Shown: positions 1-7,575, numbered from the stretch's first letter. The stretch is DNA of 21,916 nt from JANNHK01 sp034408875 (GCA_034408875.1 JAWXCJ010000313.1:1-21916), one strand, 5' to 3'. Notes: generated from the letters alone by a model not told the origin. Numbers and translations are program-made.

Positions 1-20
1 GGATCTCTCGCCTGAGTCAT
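1..20 (-). CDS. Start of an unidentified gene, cut off by the window edge
   Basis: An ATG on the minus strand (bases 20-18) is followed by M-T-Q-A-R-D before the window ends. A GGAGG at 35-31 lies 10 bases upstream, a plausible ribosome-binding site. It would be the next gene after the CorC-like gene on the same strand. In mycobacteria this neighbourhood leads to era, but six residues are not enough to name it. The first 19 bases of this start repeat the sequence at the corC stop codon, so the true start could also be the GTG that overlaps that stop. Confidence 0.3.
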
Positions 21-99
21 GCGGCTCCGACCTCCGGCCCTCGATCGCCCGTGCGGAACCGGATCACTGACCGGGCCTGCGGATCTCTCGCCTGAGTCA
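1..99. repeat. 19-base direct repeat, copies at 1-19 and 81-99
   Basis: The 19 bases at 1-19 are identical to those at 81-99, an 80-base period. One copy contains the corC stop codon. The other contains the start codon of the next gene on the minus strand. The 61 bases between the copies are not obviously repeated within the window. This looks like a small duplication at a gene junction. Confidence 0.8.
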
Positions 100-1368
100 C
101 CCGACTTGCGCTTCGGCGGAGACGTCGGCCGGGCGGATCAGTACCGAAACGATGCGCCGCCCCTGCACCCGTTCGGCGCAGAACTCGAGCCCGTTGACGA
201 TGCAGCACTCGCCTTCGCTCGGGACGTGACCGAGCGTGTTGAACACGAGGCCGCCGACGGTGTCCCACTCGTCCTGCGGCAGCTCGACGTCGAGCAGTTC
301 GTTGACCTCGTCGATCGGCGTGCGGCCGGGAACCCGGAGCCTGCCCTCGCCGAGCCGTTCGACCTGGGGCTCGTCCTCGTCGTACTCGTCGGTGATTTCG
401 CCGACGATCTCTTCGAGCAGGTCTTCCATCGTCACGAGCCCGGACGTGCCGCCGTACTCGTCGACGACGATCGCCATGTGGAACTTTTCGGTCTGCATCT
501 CGCGCAGGAGTTCGGCGACGCGCTTCGACTCGGGCACGAAGTGTGCGGGCCGCAGGCTCTGGCGGACCACCTCGCTCCCCTCGCCCGCCGAGCTGCGAGC
601 GACGAGATCCTTCAGGAAGACGAGACCGACGATGTTGTCGGTCGTGTCGTCGAACGCCGGGATCCGCGACTTCCCCGCGTCGATCGAGAGGGCGATGCCT
701 TCGTCGACCGTCGCGTCGGCCTCGACCGCGATCATGTCGGGACGCGGCAGCATCACTTCGCGCACGACCGTGTCGCCGAACTCGAAGATCGAGTGGATCA
801 GCTCCCGCTCGCCGGATTCGATAGACGCTTCCTCGGCCGCGGCGTCGGCCATCTGGCGGATCTCTTCCTCGGTGACGAACGGGCCCTGTTTCAGGCCCTT
901 GCCGGGAAGGATCCAGTTCACGAACGCGAGCAGCCCCCGCACGATCCAGCGCAACGGCGGAAAGTGCACGAGGAACCAGAGGAATCCCGAGGTGCGCAAC
1001 GCGGCCCGGTCGGCGTGTTGCACCGCCCACGTCTTCGGCGCGGCCTCCGCGAACACGAAGAAGACGACGACGTTGAGCACGACGCCGAGCACGACGACCC
1101 ACGCGCCCTTGAAGTCGCTGAGCACGATACCGAGCAAGTTGGCGGTGACGATCTGCGCGGCGAGTGCGAGCAGGGTCACCGCGTTGATCGCGCGCTCCGG
1201 CCGTTCGAGCATTTTGGCGAGGCGACCGGCGCCCTTCGCCCCTTGGTCTTCGAGCGCCATCGCCTTCACGCGGCTCATGCGCAAGAACGCGGTCTCGGCC
1301 ACCGCGAGCACGATCGCGAGGAGGAAGAGAAGGAAGATCGCGAGGATGATCGCGAGCGTTGCGCTCAT
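97..1368 (-). CDS. CNNM/CBS-domain membrane protein of the CorC/HlyC (YbeX/YfjD) family
   Basis: This is a 423-residue inner-membrane protein of the family often annotated hemolysin C or magnesium/cobalt efflux protein. Hydrophobic segments at about residues 3-25, 62-83, 90-108 and 125-150 form the CNNM-type transmembrane domain. A CBS pair follows at about 205-325, with the family hallmark G-L-V-T-M-E-D-L-L-E-E-I-V-G-E at 310-324. A CorC/HlyC C-terminal domain spans about 335-415. The ATG at 1368 lies 7 bases after the ybeY stop with a GGA-rich stretch before it, so the genes are very likely co-transcribed. The order phoH-ybeY-corC matches ybeZ-ybeY-ybeX in proteobacteria. The family is linked to Mg2+/Co2+ transport; the actual substrate here is not visible from sequence. 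Confidence 0.93.
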   Translation of the reverse strand: MSATLAIILAIFLLFLLAIVLAVAETAFLRMSRVKAMALEDQGAKGAGRLAKMLERPERAINAVTLLALAAQIVTANLLGIVLSDFKGAWVVVLGVVLNVVVFFVFAEAAPKTWAVQHADRAALRTSGFLWFLVHFPPLRWIVRGLLAFVNWILPGKGLKQGPFVTEEEIRQMADAAAEEASIESGERELIHSIFEFGDTVVREVMLPRPDMIAVEADATVDEGIALSIDAGKSRIPAFDDTTDNIVGLVFLKDLVARSSAGEGSEVVRQSLRPAHFVPESKRVAELLREMQTEKFHMAIVVDEYGGTSGLVTMEDLLEEIVGEITDEYDEDEPQVERLGEGRLRVPGRTPIDEVNELLDVELPQDEWDTVGGLVFNTLGHVPSEGECCIVNGLEFCAERVQGRRIVSVLIRPADVSAEAQVG

Positions 1369-1375
1369 CTATTCC

Positions 1376-1912
1376 TCATCGGCCTTCTTCTCGTTGGCGG
1401 AAGCGGTCGAGCAATTCTTGCTCGCGACGGCGCATGATCGCCGTCTCCGCCTCGTCGGCGTGGTCATAGTCGAGCAAGTGCAGAACACCGTGGACGACCA
1501 GCAGCGCCAGTTCGTCGTCGACCGTGAGCCCGCGCGGTGAGGCGTTGCGTTGCGCCACGATCGGGCAGATCACGACATCGCCGAGCAGGGTCGGGGCGTC
1601 GCCCGGGTCGGTCGGTGAGCCGGGCCCGCGCCCACCTTGATCGGGCTGGCGGCCGCGCGGCGGCAGCTCCTCGTCCATCGGGAACGCGAGCACGTCGGTC
1701 GGGCCGTCGGCGCCGAGGAACCGCTCGTTCAACTCGCCGATGGTCTGTTCGTCGACGAACAGCACCGACATCTCGACGCTCGGCCCGTACCGTTCGGTGA
1801 CCCGCTCGTCTTCGAGTACCAGTTGCGCGAGACGCACCCAGCGCGCGACGTCGACCGTGAGGTCGCGCTGCTCGTCGGCGCCGAAGACGACGGGTGAGGT
1901 CTCGGTGTCCAT
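1376..1912 (-). CDS. ybeY: Endoribonuclease YbeY, rRNA maturation factor
   Basis: YbeY is a single-domain metal-dependent RNase involved in 16S rRNA 3' end maturation and ribosome quality control in the cytoplasm. The zinc-binding signature H-G-V-L-H-L-L-D-Y-D-H is present, with ligands His141, His145 and His151. The protein is 178 residues, slightly longer than usual, because of a Pro/Gly-rich insert at about residues 83-107 between the P-T-D-V-L-A-F-P and G-D-V-V-I motifs. The ATG at 1912 shares one base with the phoH stop (TGATG), so the two are translationally coupled. PhoH and YbeY are commonly neighbours and thought to act in the same RNA-processing pathway. Confidence 0.95.
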   Translation of the reverse strand: MDTETSPVVFGADEQRDLTVDVARWVRLAQLVLEDERVTERYGPSVEMSVLFVDEQTIGELNERFLGADGPTDVLAFPMDEELPPRGRQPDQGGRGPGSPTDPGDAPTLLGDVVICPIVAQRNASPRGLTVDDELALLVVHGVLHLLDYDHADEAETAIMRRREQELLDRFRQREEGR

Positions 1913-2871
1913 CAGCGGTCGTGCCGCTCGTACGCGTCCACGATGTCCTGCACGATCCGGTGGCGAACCACGTCGGAGGAACCGAGCATCACGAACACCA
2001 GGCCGTCGATGTCGTCGAGGATGTCGCGCACCGCGAGGAGACCCGACCGGCCCCGTCCGTCGGGCAGGTCGATCTGCGTCACGTCGCCGGTGATGACCGC
2101 CTTCGAACCGAAGCCGAGTCGCGTGAGAAACATCTTCATCTGTTGAGCGGTCGTGTTCTGGGCCTCATCGAGAATGATGAACGAGTCATTCAGCGTACGG
2201 CCCCGCATGTACGCCAGCGGGGCTACTTCGATTGTGCCCCGCTCCATGAGCCGCGCGACACCCTCAGGTTCGAGCATGTCGTAGAGCGCGTCGTACAGCG
2301 GCCGGAGGTACGGGTCGACCTTGGCGAGCACATCGCCGGGCAGGAAGCCGAGCCGTTCGCCGGCCTCCACCGCGGGCCTCGTGAGAATGATGCGGTTCAC
2401 CTCTTTGGCCTGCAGCGCCTGCACCGCGAGTGCGACCGCGAGGTAGCTCTTGCCCGTTCCGGCCGGGCCGATCGCGAACGTCACGGTGTTGTCGCGGACG
2501 GCGTCGACGTAGACCTTCTGGCCCGACGTCTTCGGGCGGACGGTCTTGCGGCCGCGTACGACTTCGGTCGTCAGGATTTCGCTCGGTCGCTGATCGGCTT
2601 TGAGCATTTCGATCGAGCGTCCGATGCTGTCGCGGTCGATGACGTGGCCCTGCTCGAGCAGCACGACCATCTCCTCGAACAAGCGGCCGACCCGTTCGGC
2701 GTGGTGGCCCTCGCCGGTGATGGTGATCTCGTTCCCGCGCACGAGGATCTGCACGGGGAACGCGTCTTCGACGAGACGGAGAAGCTCGTCACGCGATCCG
2801 AGCAGTCCCACCATGAGGTGGTTGCCCGGGACGAGGATCTTGACCGATGTGTTGGTGGCCGGCGTCGCCAA
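1912..2871 (-). CDS. phoH: PhoH-like (YbeZ) ATPase
   Basis: This is a 319-residue cytoplasmic P-loop ATPase of the PhoH/YbeZ family, a presumed RNA-associated partner of YbeY. An N-terminal KH-like region (about 8-90) is followed by the ATPase domain with Walker A G-P-A-G-T-G-K-S at 135-142, Walker B F-I-I-L-D-E-A-Q-N at 231-239 and T-G-D-V-T-Q-I-D-L-P at 261-270. All catalytic motifs are intact. The start is awkward. The in-frame frame opens after a TAG at 2904-2902 and contains no ATG or GTG before the conserved domain. TTG at 2871 is the simplest start, but an ATT at 2883 has GGAG four bases before it. The gene lies 60 bases after the bldD-like gene and directly before ybeY. Confidence 0.94.
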   Translation of the reverse strand: MATPATNTSVKILVPGNHLMVGLLGSRDELLRLVEDAFPVQILVRGNEITITGEGHHAERVGRLFEEMVVLLEQGHVIDRDSIGRSIEMLKADQRPSEILTTEVVRGRKTVRPKTSGQKVYVDAVRDNTVTFAIGPAGTGKSYLAVALAVQALQAKEVNRIILTRPAVEAGERLGFLPGDVLAKVDPYLRPLYDALYDMLEPEGVARLMERGTIEVAPLAYMRGRTLNDSFIILDEAQNTTAQQMKMFLTRLGFGSKAVITGDVTQIDLPDGRGRSGLLAVRDILDDIDGLVFVMLGSSDVVRHRIVQDIVDAYERHDR

Positions 2872-2931
2872 AGTGGAGTGAATGGTACTCCGTGGCCGGA
2901 GCTACCGATACGAGCGGGGATATGAGCGGCG

Positions 2932-3429
2932 CTAGGCCGTCGAACTGGCCCGGAGGCCGAGCTGTTCGAGGCGCGCACCGAGCTCGTCGATGCTGCGGCC
3001 CATCACCGCGGCCAGCACCCGCAGGTCGGAACGCCGGATCGTGAGCATGCGCCCGTTGAAGTCCTGGCGCTCGAGCTGGATCGAGGTCGCGAACCGGGAG
3101 AGGATCTGGGCGTCGGGGTCGTCGATGTCGTGCAGCCGCACCAGATCGATCGTGAAACCGGCTTCCAGAGCCATCGCCGCGCCGCTGTCGACGAGACTGA
3201 TCTCGCCGTCGAGTTCGCGCGGGAGCAGTTGGTCCGACGGAACCTCGTAAATCTCGGCCAGGCGCAGCAGTCGAGGCACCGAGATGGCGCGCTCACCGCG
3301 TTCGTACGCACCCAACACCGAAGCCTTGAATTCGAGATTCGAACGCGCTTCGACGTCGTGCAGCGACAAGCCCTTTTGACGGCGGATCGCCCTCAGGCGT
3401 TCACCGACGCGTGCTCCTGTCGTGGCCAC
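2932..3429 (-). CDS. BldD-type XRE-family transcriptional regulator
   Basis: From a GTG at 3429 the protein is 165 residues, very close to Streptomyces BldD. Residues 8-70 form a Cro/C1-type helix-turn-helix (R-L-R-A-I-R-R-Q-K-G-L-S-L onwards, with A-Y-E-R-G-E-R-A-I-S). The C-terminal part carries R121-Q-D123, eight residues, then R132-R-S-D135. This fits the RxD-X8-RxxD motif with which BldD binds cyclic di-GMP. I chose GTG 3429 over the upstream ATG at 3558 because a purine-rich GAGGGGG precedes it at good spacing and the upstream extension looks non-coding. In Streptomyces BldD with c-di-GMP represses development genes; the targets here are unknown. It may be the first gene of a group with phoH, ybeY and corC. 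Confidence 0.9.
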   Translation of the reverse strand: MATTGARVGERLRAIRRQKGLSLHDVEARSNLEFKASVLGAYERGERAISVPRLLRLAEIYEVPSDQLLPRELDGEISLVDSGAAMALEAGFTIDLVRLHDIDDPDAQILSRFATSIQLERQDFNGRMLTIRRSDLRVLAAVMGRSIDELGARLEQLGLRASSTA

Positions 3430-3508
3430 CCAGCCCCCTCTGGCCCCAAGCCCGAAACTGGGCGCCCTCTCGGCGCCCCGCCCGCGCACTCTTCGCGCTG
3501 GCCCGACG

Positions 3509-3537
3509 ATCGTATCAGCACGCTCCGTGAAAGTCAT
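3509..3537 (-). promoter_or_regulatory. Candidate sigma70-type promoter of the bldD-like gene
   Basis: Read on the minus strand there is ATGACT (3537-3532) as a -35 candidate, a 17-base spacer and TACGAT (3514-3509) as a -10 candidate. This fits TTGACA/TANNNT and lies 80 bases before the GTG start, in the 168-base gap after rsmE. No transcript data support it. Confidence 0.45.
3518..3530 (-). promoter_or_regulatory. BldD-box-like half-palindrome inside the promoter spacer
   Basis: The minus strand reads TCAC-N5-GTGC. The published BldD operator is TNAC-N5-GTNA, so five of the six fixed positions match. It sits between the predicted -35 and -10 of the bldD-like gene, where an autorepressor would bind. 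BldD is known to regulate its own gene in Streptomyces; here this is inference from one imperfect site. Confidence 0.3.
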
Positions 3538-3597
3538 GCGCCGCGTACTGCCCCACATCCCACAACATGCGACACAACGAGCACCTGGAACCCCACC

Positions 3598-4344
3598 TCA
3601 TGCGAAATCGGACCACCGTGCGCGCCCGATCAGGGCCGAACAGGCCGCGATCGGCGCCGTTTCGGCCCGCAGCACATGGGGTCCGACCGCGAGGCGGGGC
3701 CCGGCGAGGCGCACCCGCTCGTCGGCCGACAGCCCCCCTTCGGGGCCGATCACGAGGGTCCACTCCCCGGCGGGCGGGTCCGGGATCTCGGACCCGGGAA
3801 CACCGGTGCGATCGGCCACGACTAGGCCCGGGCGGCCCGCCAGGCTCGCGATGTCGCCAACCGCGCGCACTTCCGGCACACGCGCGCGCCGGCTCTGGGC
3901 GGCGGCCTCACGCACGACGGTCCGCAGACGGTCGACCGCGGTGCGGGCCCGGGTGTCGTCCCAACGCACGACACTGTGGTGCGCGTGCACCGGCTCGATG
4001 CGGTGGACACCGAGTTCGGTAAGGCGCGCCGCAGTTGCGTCGAGCCCACCCTTCGTGAGCGAGATCGCGACCGCGATCCGCGGCAACAGTTCCGGTTCGG
4101 ACTCGAGCGGGCCGCAAGCCGACGCCGCGATGTGCCCGCGTGACGCGACGCGCAGTTCGTACCGGCGCCATTGTCCCGTGCCGTCAGCCGCGGTGATGAA
4201 CTCCCCGACCCGCAGGCGCCGGACACGCTGCAGATGGTGCCCGTCGTCGCCGCCGATCTCGATGTCGTCACCGAGCACGTCGACGAACGCGTGGGCCACG
4301 GCGTGCGCGCCTGCCGCCCAAGAGTGACTCGCCTGGACGCTCAC
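3598..4344 (-). CDS. rsmE: 16S rRNA (uracil-1498-N3)-methyltransferase RsmE
   Basis: RsmE is a SPOUT-class, SAM-dependent enzyme that methylates N3 of U1498 in 16S rRNA of assembled small subunits. The 248-residue product has the family marks S-L-T-K-G at 95-99, A-A-Q-S-R-R-A-R-V-P at 148-157, V-I-G-P-E-G-G at 198-204 and G-P-H-V-L-R-A-E-T-A at 221-230, which forms the knot and SAM site. The GTG at 4344 begins two bases after the dnaJ stop, giving tight coupling. No strong ribosome-binding site is visible, consistent with reinitiation. It follows hrcA-dnaJ as in mycobacteria, and is the last gene of this run. The frame stays open far upstream through dnaJ, but that part is not homologous. Confidence 0.93.
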   Translation of the reverse strand: MSVQASHSWAAGAHAVAHAFVDVLGDDIEIGGDDGHHLQRVRRLRVGEFITAADGTGQWRRYELRVASRGHIAASACGPLESEPELLPRIAVAISLTKGGLDATAARLTELGVHRIEPVHAHHSVVRWDDTRARTAVDRLRTVVREAAAQSRRARVPEVRAVGDIASLAGRPGLVVADRTGVPGSEIPDPPAGEWTLVIGPEGGLSADERVRLAGPRLAVGPHVLRAETAPIAACSALIGRARWSDFA

Positions 4345-4346
4345 CG

Positions 4347-5450
4347 CTATTGGAACGCGGAGCGGATGCGGGAGAACAGACCCTCGCGCGTCTTCACGGC
4401 TTCGCCGCGCAGCGCCGCGAACTGGGCCAGCGCCTCGGCTTCTTCCGCGGTGAGGCTGGTCGGGACCTCGACGGCGATCTCGACGACGAGATCGCCGCGC
4501 CGGCCCGTGCGCAACGACGGGACGCCGAGTCCGCGCAGGCGCGTCATCGCGCCGTGCTGCGTTCCGGCCGCGACATCGACCTCTTCGGTGCCGTCGAGCG
4601 TCTCGACGTCGACCCGTGTCCCCAACGCGGCTTGCGCGATCGAGATCGGGATGCGGCGCAGCAGGTCTTCGCCGTGCCGCTCGAAGCGCGGGTCGGGCTG
4701 CACGCGCACGGTGACGTAGAGATCGCCGGCAATGCCGCCACGCGGCGCGGCGGGGCCGCGTTGGGTGAGGCGGAGGCGCTGACCCTCGTCGATGCCGGGC
4801 GGTACGTCGACGTCGAGTGACTGCACACCGTGGACGCGTCCCTCGCCCCGGCACACCGTGCACGGGTTCGGGATGACGTCGCCGGTACCCCCGCAGGTCG
4901 GGCACGCGGAGCTGGTGATGATCTGGCCGAGCAGCGACCGCCGGACCTGGCGCAGTTCGCCCGATCCGTCGCACGCGGCGCAGCGCGTCGGCGTCGTCCC
5001 CGCCGCGGCGCCGCGGCCGTCGCACTCCGAACACGCAACGGGCATGCGCGGCTCGATCGTCTTGCGCGTGCCGAACACGGCTTGTGCAAGGGTCAGCTCG
5101 AGCAGAATCTCCGCGTCGGGTCCACGCGGTGGGCCCGACTCCTGCCCGCGCATGCGCCCGAAGACGTCGCCGCCGAAGAAGGTGTCGAAGAGGTCGTTGA
5201 GGCCGAACTGGCTCGCGCCGAACGCGGCGCGTTCGTCGTCGGAGCCGAACTGGTCGTAGCGCCGCCGCCGTTCGGGATCGCGCAGCGTCTCGTACGCGCG
5301 CTGGATCTCCTTGAACTGCTCCTCGGCACCGTCGTCGCCCGGGTTCGCATCGGGGTGGTACTGACGGGCGAGCGACCGGTACGCCTTCTTGATCTCGTCC
5401 TCGTTCGCCTGCCGGGGTACGCCGAGTACCTCGTAGAAGTCGCGCGCCAT
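4347..5450 (-). CDS. dnaJ: Chaperone DnaJ (DnaJ2 type, in the hrcA operon)
   Basis: DnaJ is a 367-residue Hsp40 co-chaperone that delivers substrates to DnaK and stimulates its ATPase. The J domain (about 4-68) carries the essential H-P-D at 32-34. A short Gly/Phe-rich segment (about 69-110) follows. The zinc domain has all four CXXCXGXG repeats, at Cys140/143, 157/160, 183/186 and 197/200. The C-terminal substrate domains run to the end. The ATG at 5450 shares one base with the hrcA stop (TAATG). In actinobacteria a second dnaJ commonly sits beside hrcA while dnaJ1 sits with dnaK-grpE; this gene fits the former. Expression is probably controlled by HrcA through the CIRCE-like site at 6463-6489. 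Confidence 0.96.
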   Translation of the reverse strand: MARDFYEVLGVPRQANEDEIKKAYRSLARQYHPDANPGDDGAEEQFKEIQRAYETLRDPERRRRYDQFGSDDERAAFGASQFGLNDLFDTFFGGDVFGRMRGQESGPPRGPDAEILLELTLAQAVFGTRKTIEPRMPVACSECDGRGAAAGTTPTRCAACDGSGELRQVRRSLLGQIITSSACPTCGGTGDVIPNPCTVCRGEGRVHGVQSLDVDVPPGIDEGQRLRLTQRGPAAPRGGIAGDLYVTVRVQPDPRFERHGEDLLRRIPISIAQAALGTRVDVETLDGTEEVDVAAGTQHGAMTRLRGLGVPSLRTGRRGDLVVEIAVEVPTSLTAEEAEALAQFAALRGEAVKTREGLFSRIRSAFQ

Positions 5451-6463
5451 TAGCGAGAGAGCTGCTTGCCGAGGCGTTGGGACACGGTCGCGACCGCGGC
5501 TTGGGCCTTCCGGTAGTCCATGCGGGTCGGGCCGAGGACGCCGATGGTGCCCGCAAGCTCGCCTTCGACCAAGTACGGCGCGAGCACGAGCGAACACCCG
5601 AGAAGGTCGTCGCGCTGGTTTTCGGCGCCGATCCGCACGGTGAGGCCCGGTCCGAGCATTTCGCGCATGACGGTCGCGAGGACCACGTGCTGCTCGAGCA
5701 ACTCGAAGAGGCGGGCCGACGTCGTTTCGGTGAACGCGTCGTGCTCGGCCGCGAGCAGGCTGACGCCACCGATGTACAGCGGTTCGGTGTGACTGCGGTC
5801 GAGGTGGGAGCGCAGGGCTTCGCACGACACGCGCACGAGCCGCGCGATGTCGTCGTTCGGCGCCGCGTCGGGCACGTTGACTTCGCCGAGACGGCGCCCG
5901 TCGAGCGCCTGGGCGAGGCGGGCGCTCGCGGCCGCGACCGTTGCTTCGCTGACGTCGTCGTCGAGCAGGACGGTTTCCTTCTCGACCGCTCCGTTCGAGA
6001 GGATGATCACGGCCAGGACGACACGGGGCTGCAACTGCGCGAGGTGCGCACCCCGGATCACGACGGTCTCGGCCTGGGGTCCGACGACGACGGCCGCGTG
6101 AGCGGTGACCCGGGCCAGGAGCTGGCTCGTCTGCGACAGCAACTCGTCCATTGCCATGGTCGCGCTGGTGAAGAAGTCGGCGATCCGGCGCCGCTCGACG
6201 GGGGCGAGCTGGCTGACCCCGGCGAGGTGATCGACGTAGTAGCGGTAACCGAGATCGGTCGGAACCCGACCGGCCGACGTGTGCGGCTGCGCGATGTACC
6301 CGTCGCGCTCCAACACCGCCATCTCGTTGCGAACCGTGGCCGCGGAGACTCCGAGGTCGGCGGTCTGCGCAACGGTCGCGGAGCCGACCGGCTGGGCGGT
6401 CCCGACGTACTGCTCCACGATCGCCCGCAGGATCGCGGATTTGCGCTCGTCGAGGATCGTCAT
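5450..6463 (-). CDS. hrcA: Heat-inducible transcription repressor HrcA
   Basis: HrcA is the repressor that binds CIRCE operators at class I heat-shock genes and depends on GroEL for activity. The 337-residue product has an N-terminal winged helix (about 1-70) with S-A-A-T-V-R-N-E-M as recognition helix and T-S-A-G-R-V-P-T-D-L-G-Y-R-Y-Y-V-D, the family signature, followed by the dimerisation and inserted domains. I chose ATG 6463, which overlaps the hemW stop by four bases (ATGA); a GTG two codons upstream (6469) is also possible. The predicted operator overlaps the start codon, which suggests autoregulation of hrcA-dnaJ-rsmE. Confidence 0.95.
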   Translation of the reverse strand: MTILDERKSAILRAIVEQYVGTAQPVGSATVAQTADLGVSAATVRNEMAVLERDGYIAQPHTSAGRVPTDLGYRYYVDHLAGVSQLAPVERRRIADFFTSATMAMDELLSQTSQLLARVTAHAAVVVGPQAETVVIRGAHLAQLQPRVVLAVIILSNGAVEKETVLLDDDVSEATVAAASARLAQALDGRRLGEVNVPDAAPNDDIARLVRVSCEALRSHLDRSHTEPLYIGGVSLLAAEHDAFTETTSARLFELLEQHVVLATVMREMLGPGLTVRIGAENQRDDLLGCSLVLAPYLVEGELAGTIGVLGPTRMDYRKAQAAVATVSQRLGKQLSR

Positions 6464-7557
6464 TGGCACTCAAGCCTATCGAGTGCCAGCAGCATTCGGG
6501 ACGTGACGTCGGAGGCCAGCAGCCGCCCCGGGCGCGTCAGCACGACCCGGTCGCCGACGACGTCGATCAGGCCCGCGTCTACCAACTCGGGCACCGCGGC
6601 GATGCGGGCACCGGCGCGCGTGCGCAGCGCGAGCACAACTGCTTCCTCGGCCCGGACCGTGGCATCGAGCAGTTCGTGTCCGGCCTCGGGCGACTGCTCC
6701 GCTCCGACGTATTCGATGTAGCGCTCGGGTGTGCGCACGTTCCAGTAGCGACGGCCCGCTTCGTGGCCGTGGGCCGCGCCGCCGATCGCCAGGTAGTCGC
6801 CCTGCGACCAGTAGAGAAGATTGTGCCGGCACTCTTCGCCCGGACGAGCCCAGTTCGAGATCTCGTACCACTGGAACCCGGCGGCGCCGAGCAGATCGTC
6901 GGCGATCTCGTACTTCTCGGCCTGATCGTCGTCGTCGGGCGCCGGGGCGATGCCCGCGGCCACCCGTTGCCCGAGCGGTGTTCCCGGCTCGACGGTGAGC
7001 GCGTACGCGCTCACGTGTTCGACATCGAGTGCGAGCGCACCATCGAGGGTGCGGCGCCAGTCGTCGACCGACTCGCCCGGGGTGCCGTAGATGAGATCGA
7101 CATTGACCCGCTCGAACCCCGCGTCGCGCGCGAGTGAGATCGCCGTCTGCACGTTCGCCGGATCGTGGGTCCGGTTGAGTGACAGGAGGACGTGCGACGC
7201 GAACGACTGCACACCGAACGACAATCGGTTCACTCCCGCGGCGCGGTACGCGGCGAGTTTGGCCGCGTCGACAGCATCGGGATTGCACTCGACGGTGACC
7301 TCGGCCGCGCCGACTCTCGGAATTGCGTCGAGGATCTGTGCGAGTTGGTGGCCGGGCAGCAGCGACGGTGTCCCGCCGCCGAAGAACACGCTCGTCGCGG
7401 GCACGGGTTGGGAGCGGGCGAGGTGGGCGACACACGCGTCGACGTAGCCGCCCATGAGGTGGTCGCGGTCGGTCCACGTCGCGAAGTCGCAGTAGTCGCA
7501 CCGCTTCGCGCAGAACGGAATGTGGACGTAAACACCGTAGGGGACACCGGAGGGCAC
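6460..7557 (-). CDS. hemW: Radical SAM heme chaperone HemW (HemN-like)
   Basis: This is a 365-residue radical SAM protein of the HemN/HemW family. Cys16-X3-Cys20-X2-Cys23, followed by D-F, is the [4Fe-4S] cluster motif, and F-F-G-G-G-T-P-S follows as the SAM-binding glycine motif. HemW proteins bind heme and deliver it to target proteins; they were long misnamed coproporphyrinogen III oxidases. The hemW-hrcA-dnaJ order favours HemW over true HemN. The start is GTG 7557, with only weak ribosome-binding sequence, 18 bases after the anti-sigma gene stop. The last codons (L-A-L-D-R-L-E-C-Q) double as a CIRCE-like operator for hrcA. Confidence 0.94.
   Translation of the reverse strand: MPSGVPYGVYVHIPFCAKRCDYCDFATWTDRDHLMGGYVDACVAHLARSQPVPATSVFFGGGTPSLLPGHQLAQILDAIPRVGAAEVTVECNPDAVDAAKLAAYRAAGVNRLSFGVQSFASHVLLSLNRTHDPANVQTAISLARDAGFERVNVDLIYGTPGESVDDWRRTLDGALALDVEHVSAYALTVEPGTPLGQRVAAGIAPAPDDDDQAEKYEIADDLLGAAGFQWYEISNWARPGEECRHNLLYWSQGDYLAIGGAAHGHEAGRRYWNVRTPERYIEYVGAEQSPEAGHELLDATVRAEEAVVLALRTRAGARIAAVPELVDAGLIDVVGDRVVLTRPGRLLASDVTSRMLLALDRLECQ
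6463..6489 (-). promoter_or_regulatory. CIRCE-like HrcA operator inside the hemW 3' end
   Basis: The plus strand reads TTGGCACTC (6463-6471), nine bases, then GAGTGCCAG (6481-6489). The CIRCE consensus is TTAGCACTC-N9-GAGTGCTAA. Spacing is exact, and the inner A to G change is matched by T to C on the other arm, so the arms still pair over GGCACTC/GAGTGCC. The site lies within the last codons of hemW and abuts the hrcA ATG. This position is expected for HrcA autoregulation in a gene pair with no gap. Confidence 0.85.
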
Positions 7558-7575
7558 GCCCTATGGTCGCGCCCC

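Noticed and set aside
3430..3558. N-terminal extension of the BldD-like protein to ATG 3558
   Set aside because: The 43 extra residues are Arg/Gly/Ala-rich without similarity to BldD, and the GTG at 3429 has a good ribosome-binding site and gives the usual length.
3598..5769. Single 723-codon frame suggesting a fusion upstream of RsmE
   Set aside because: Only the last 248 residues are RsmE. The rest is an out-of-frame shadow of dnaJ and hrcA with Arg/Pro-rich nonsense.
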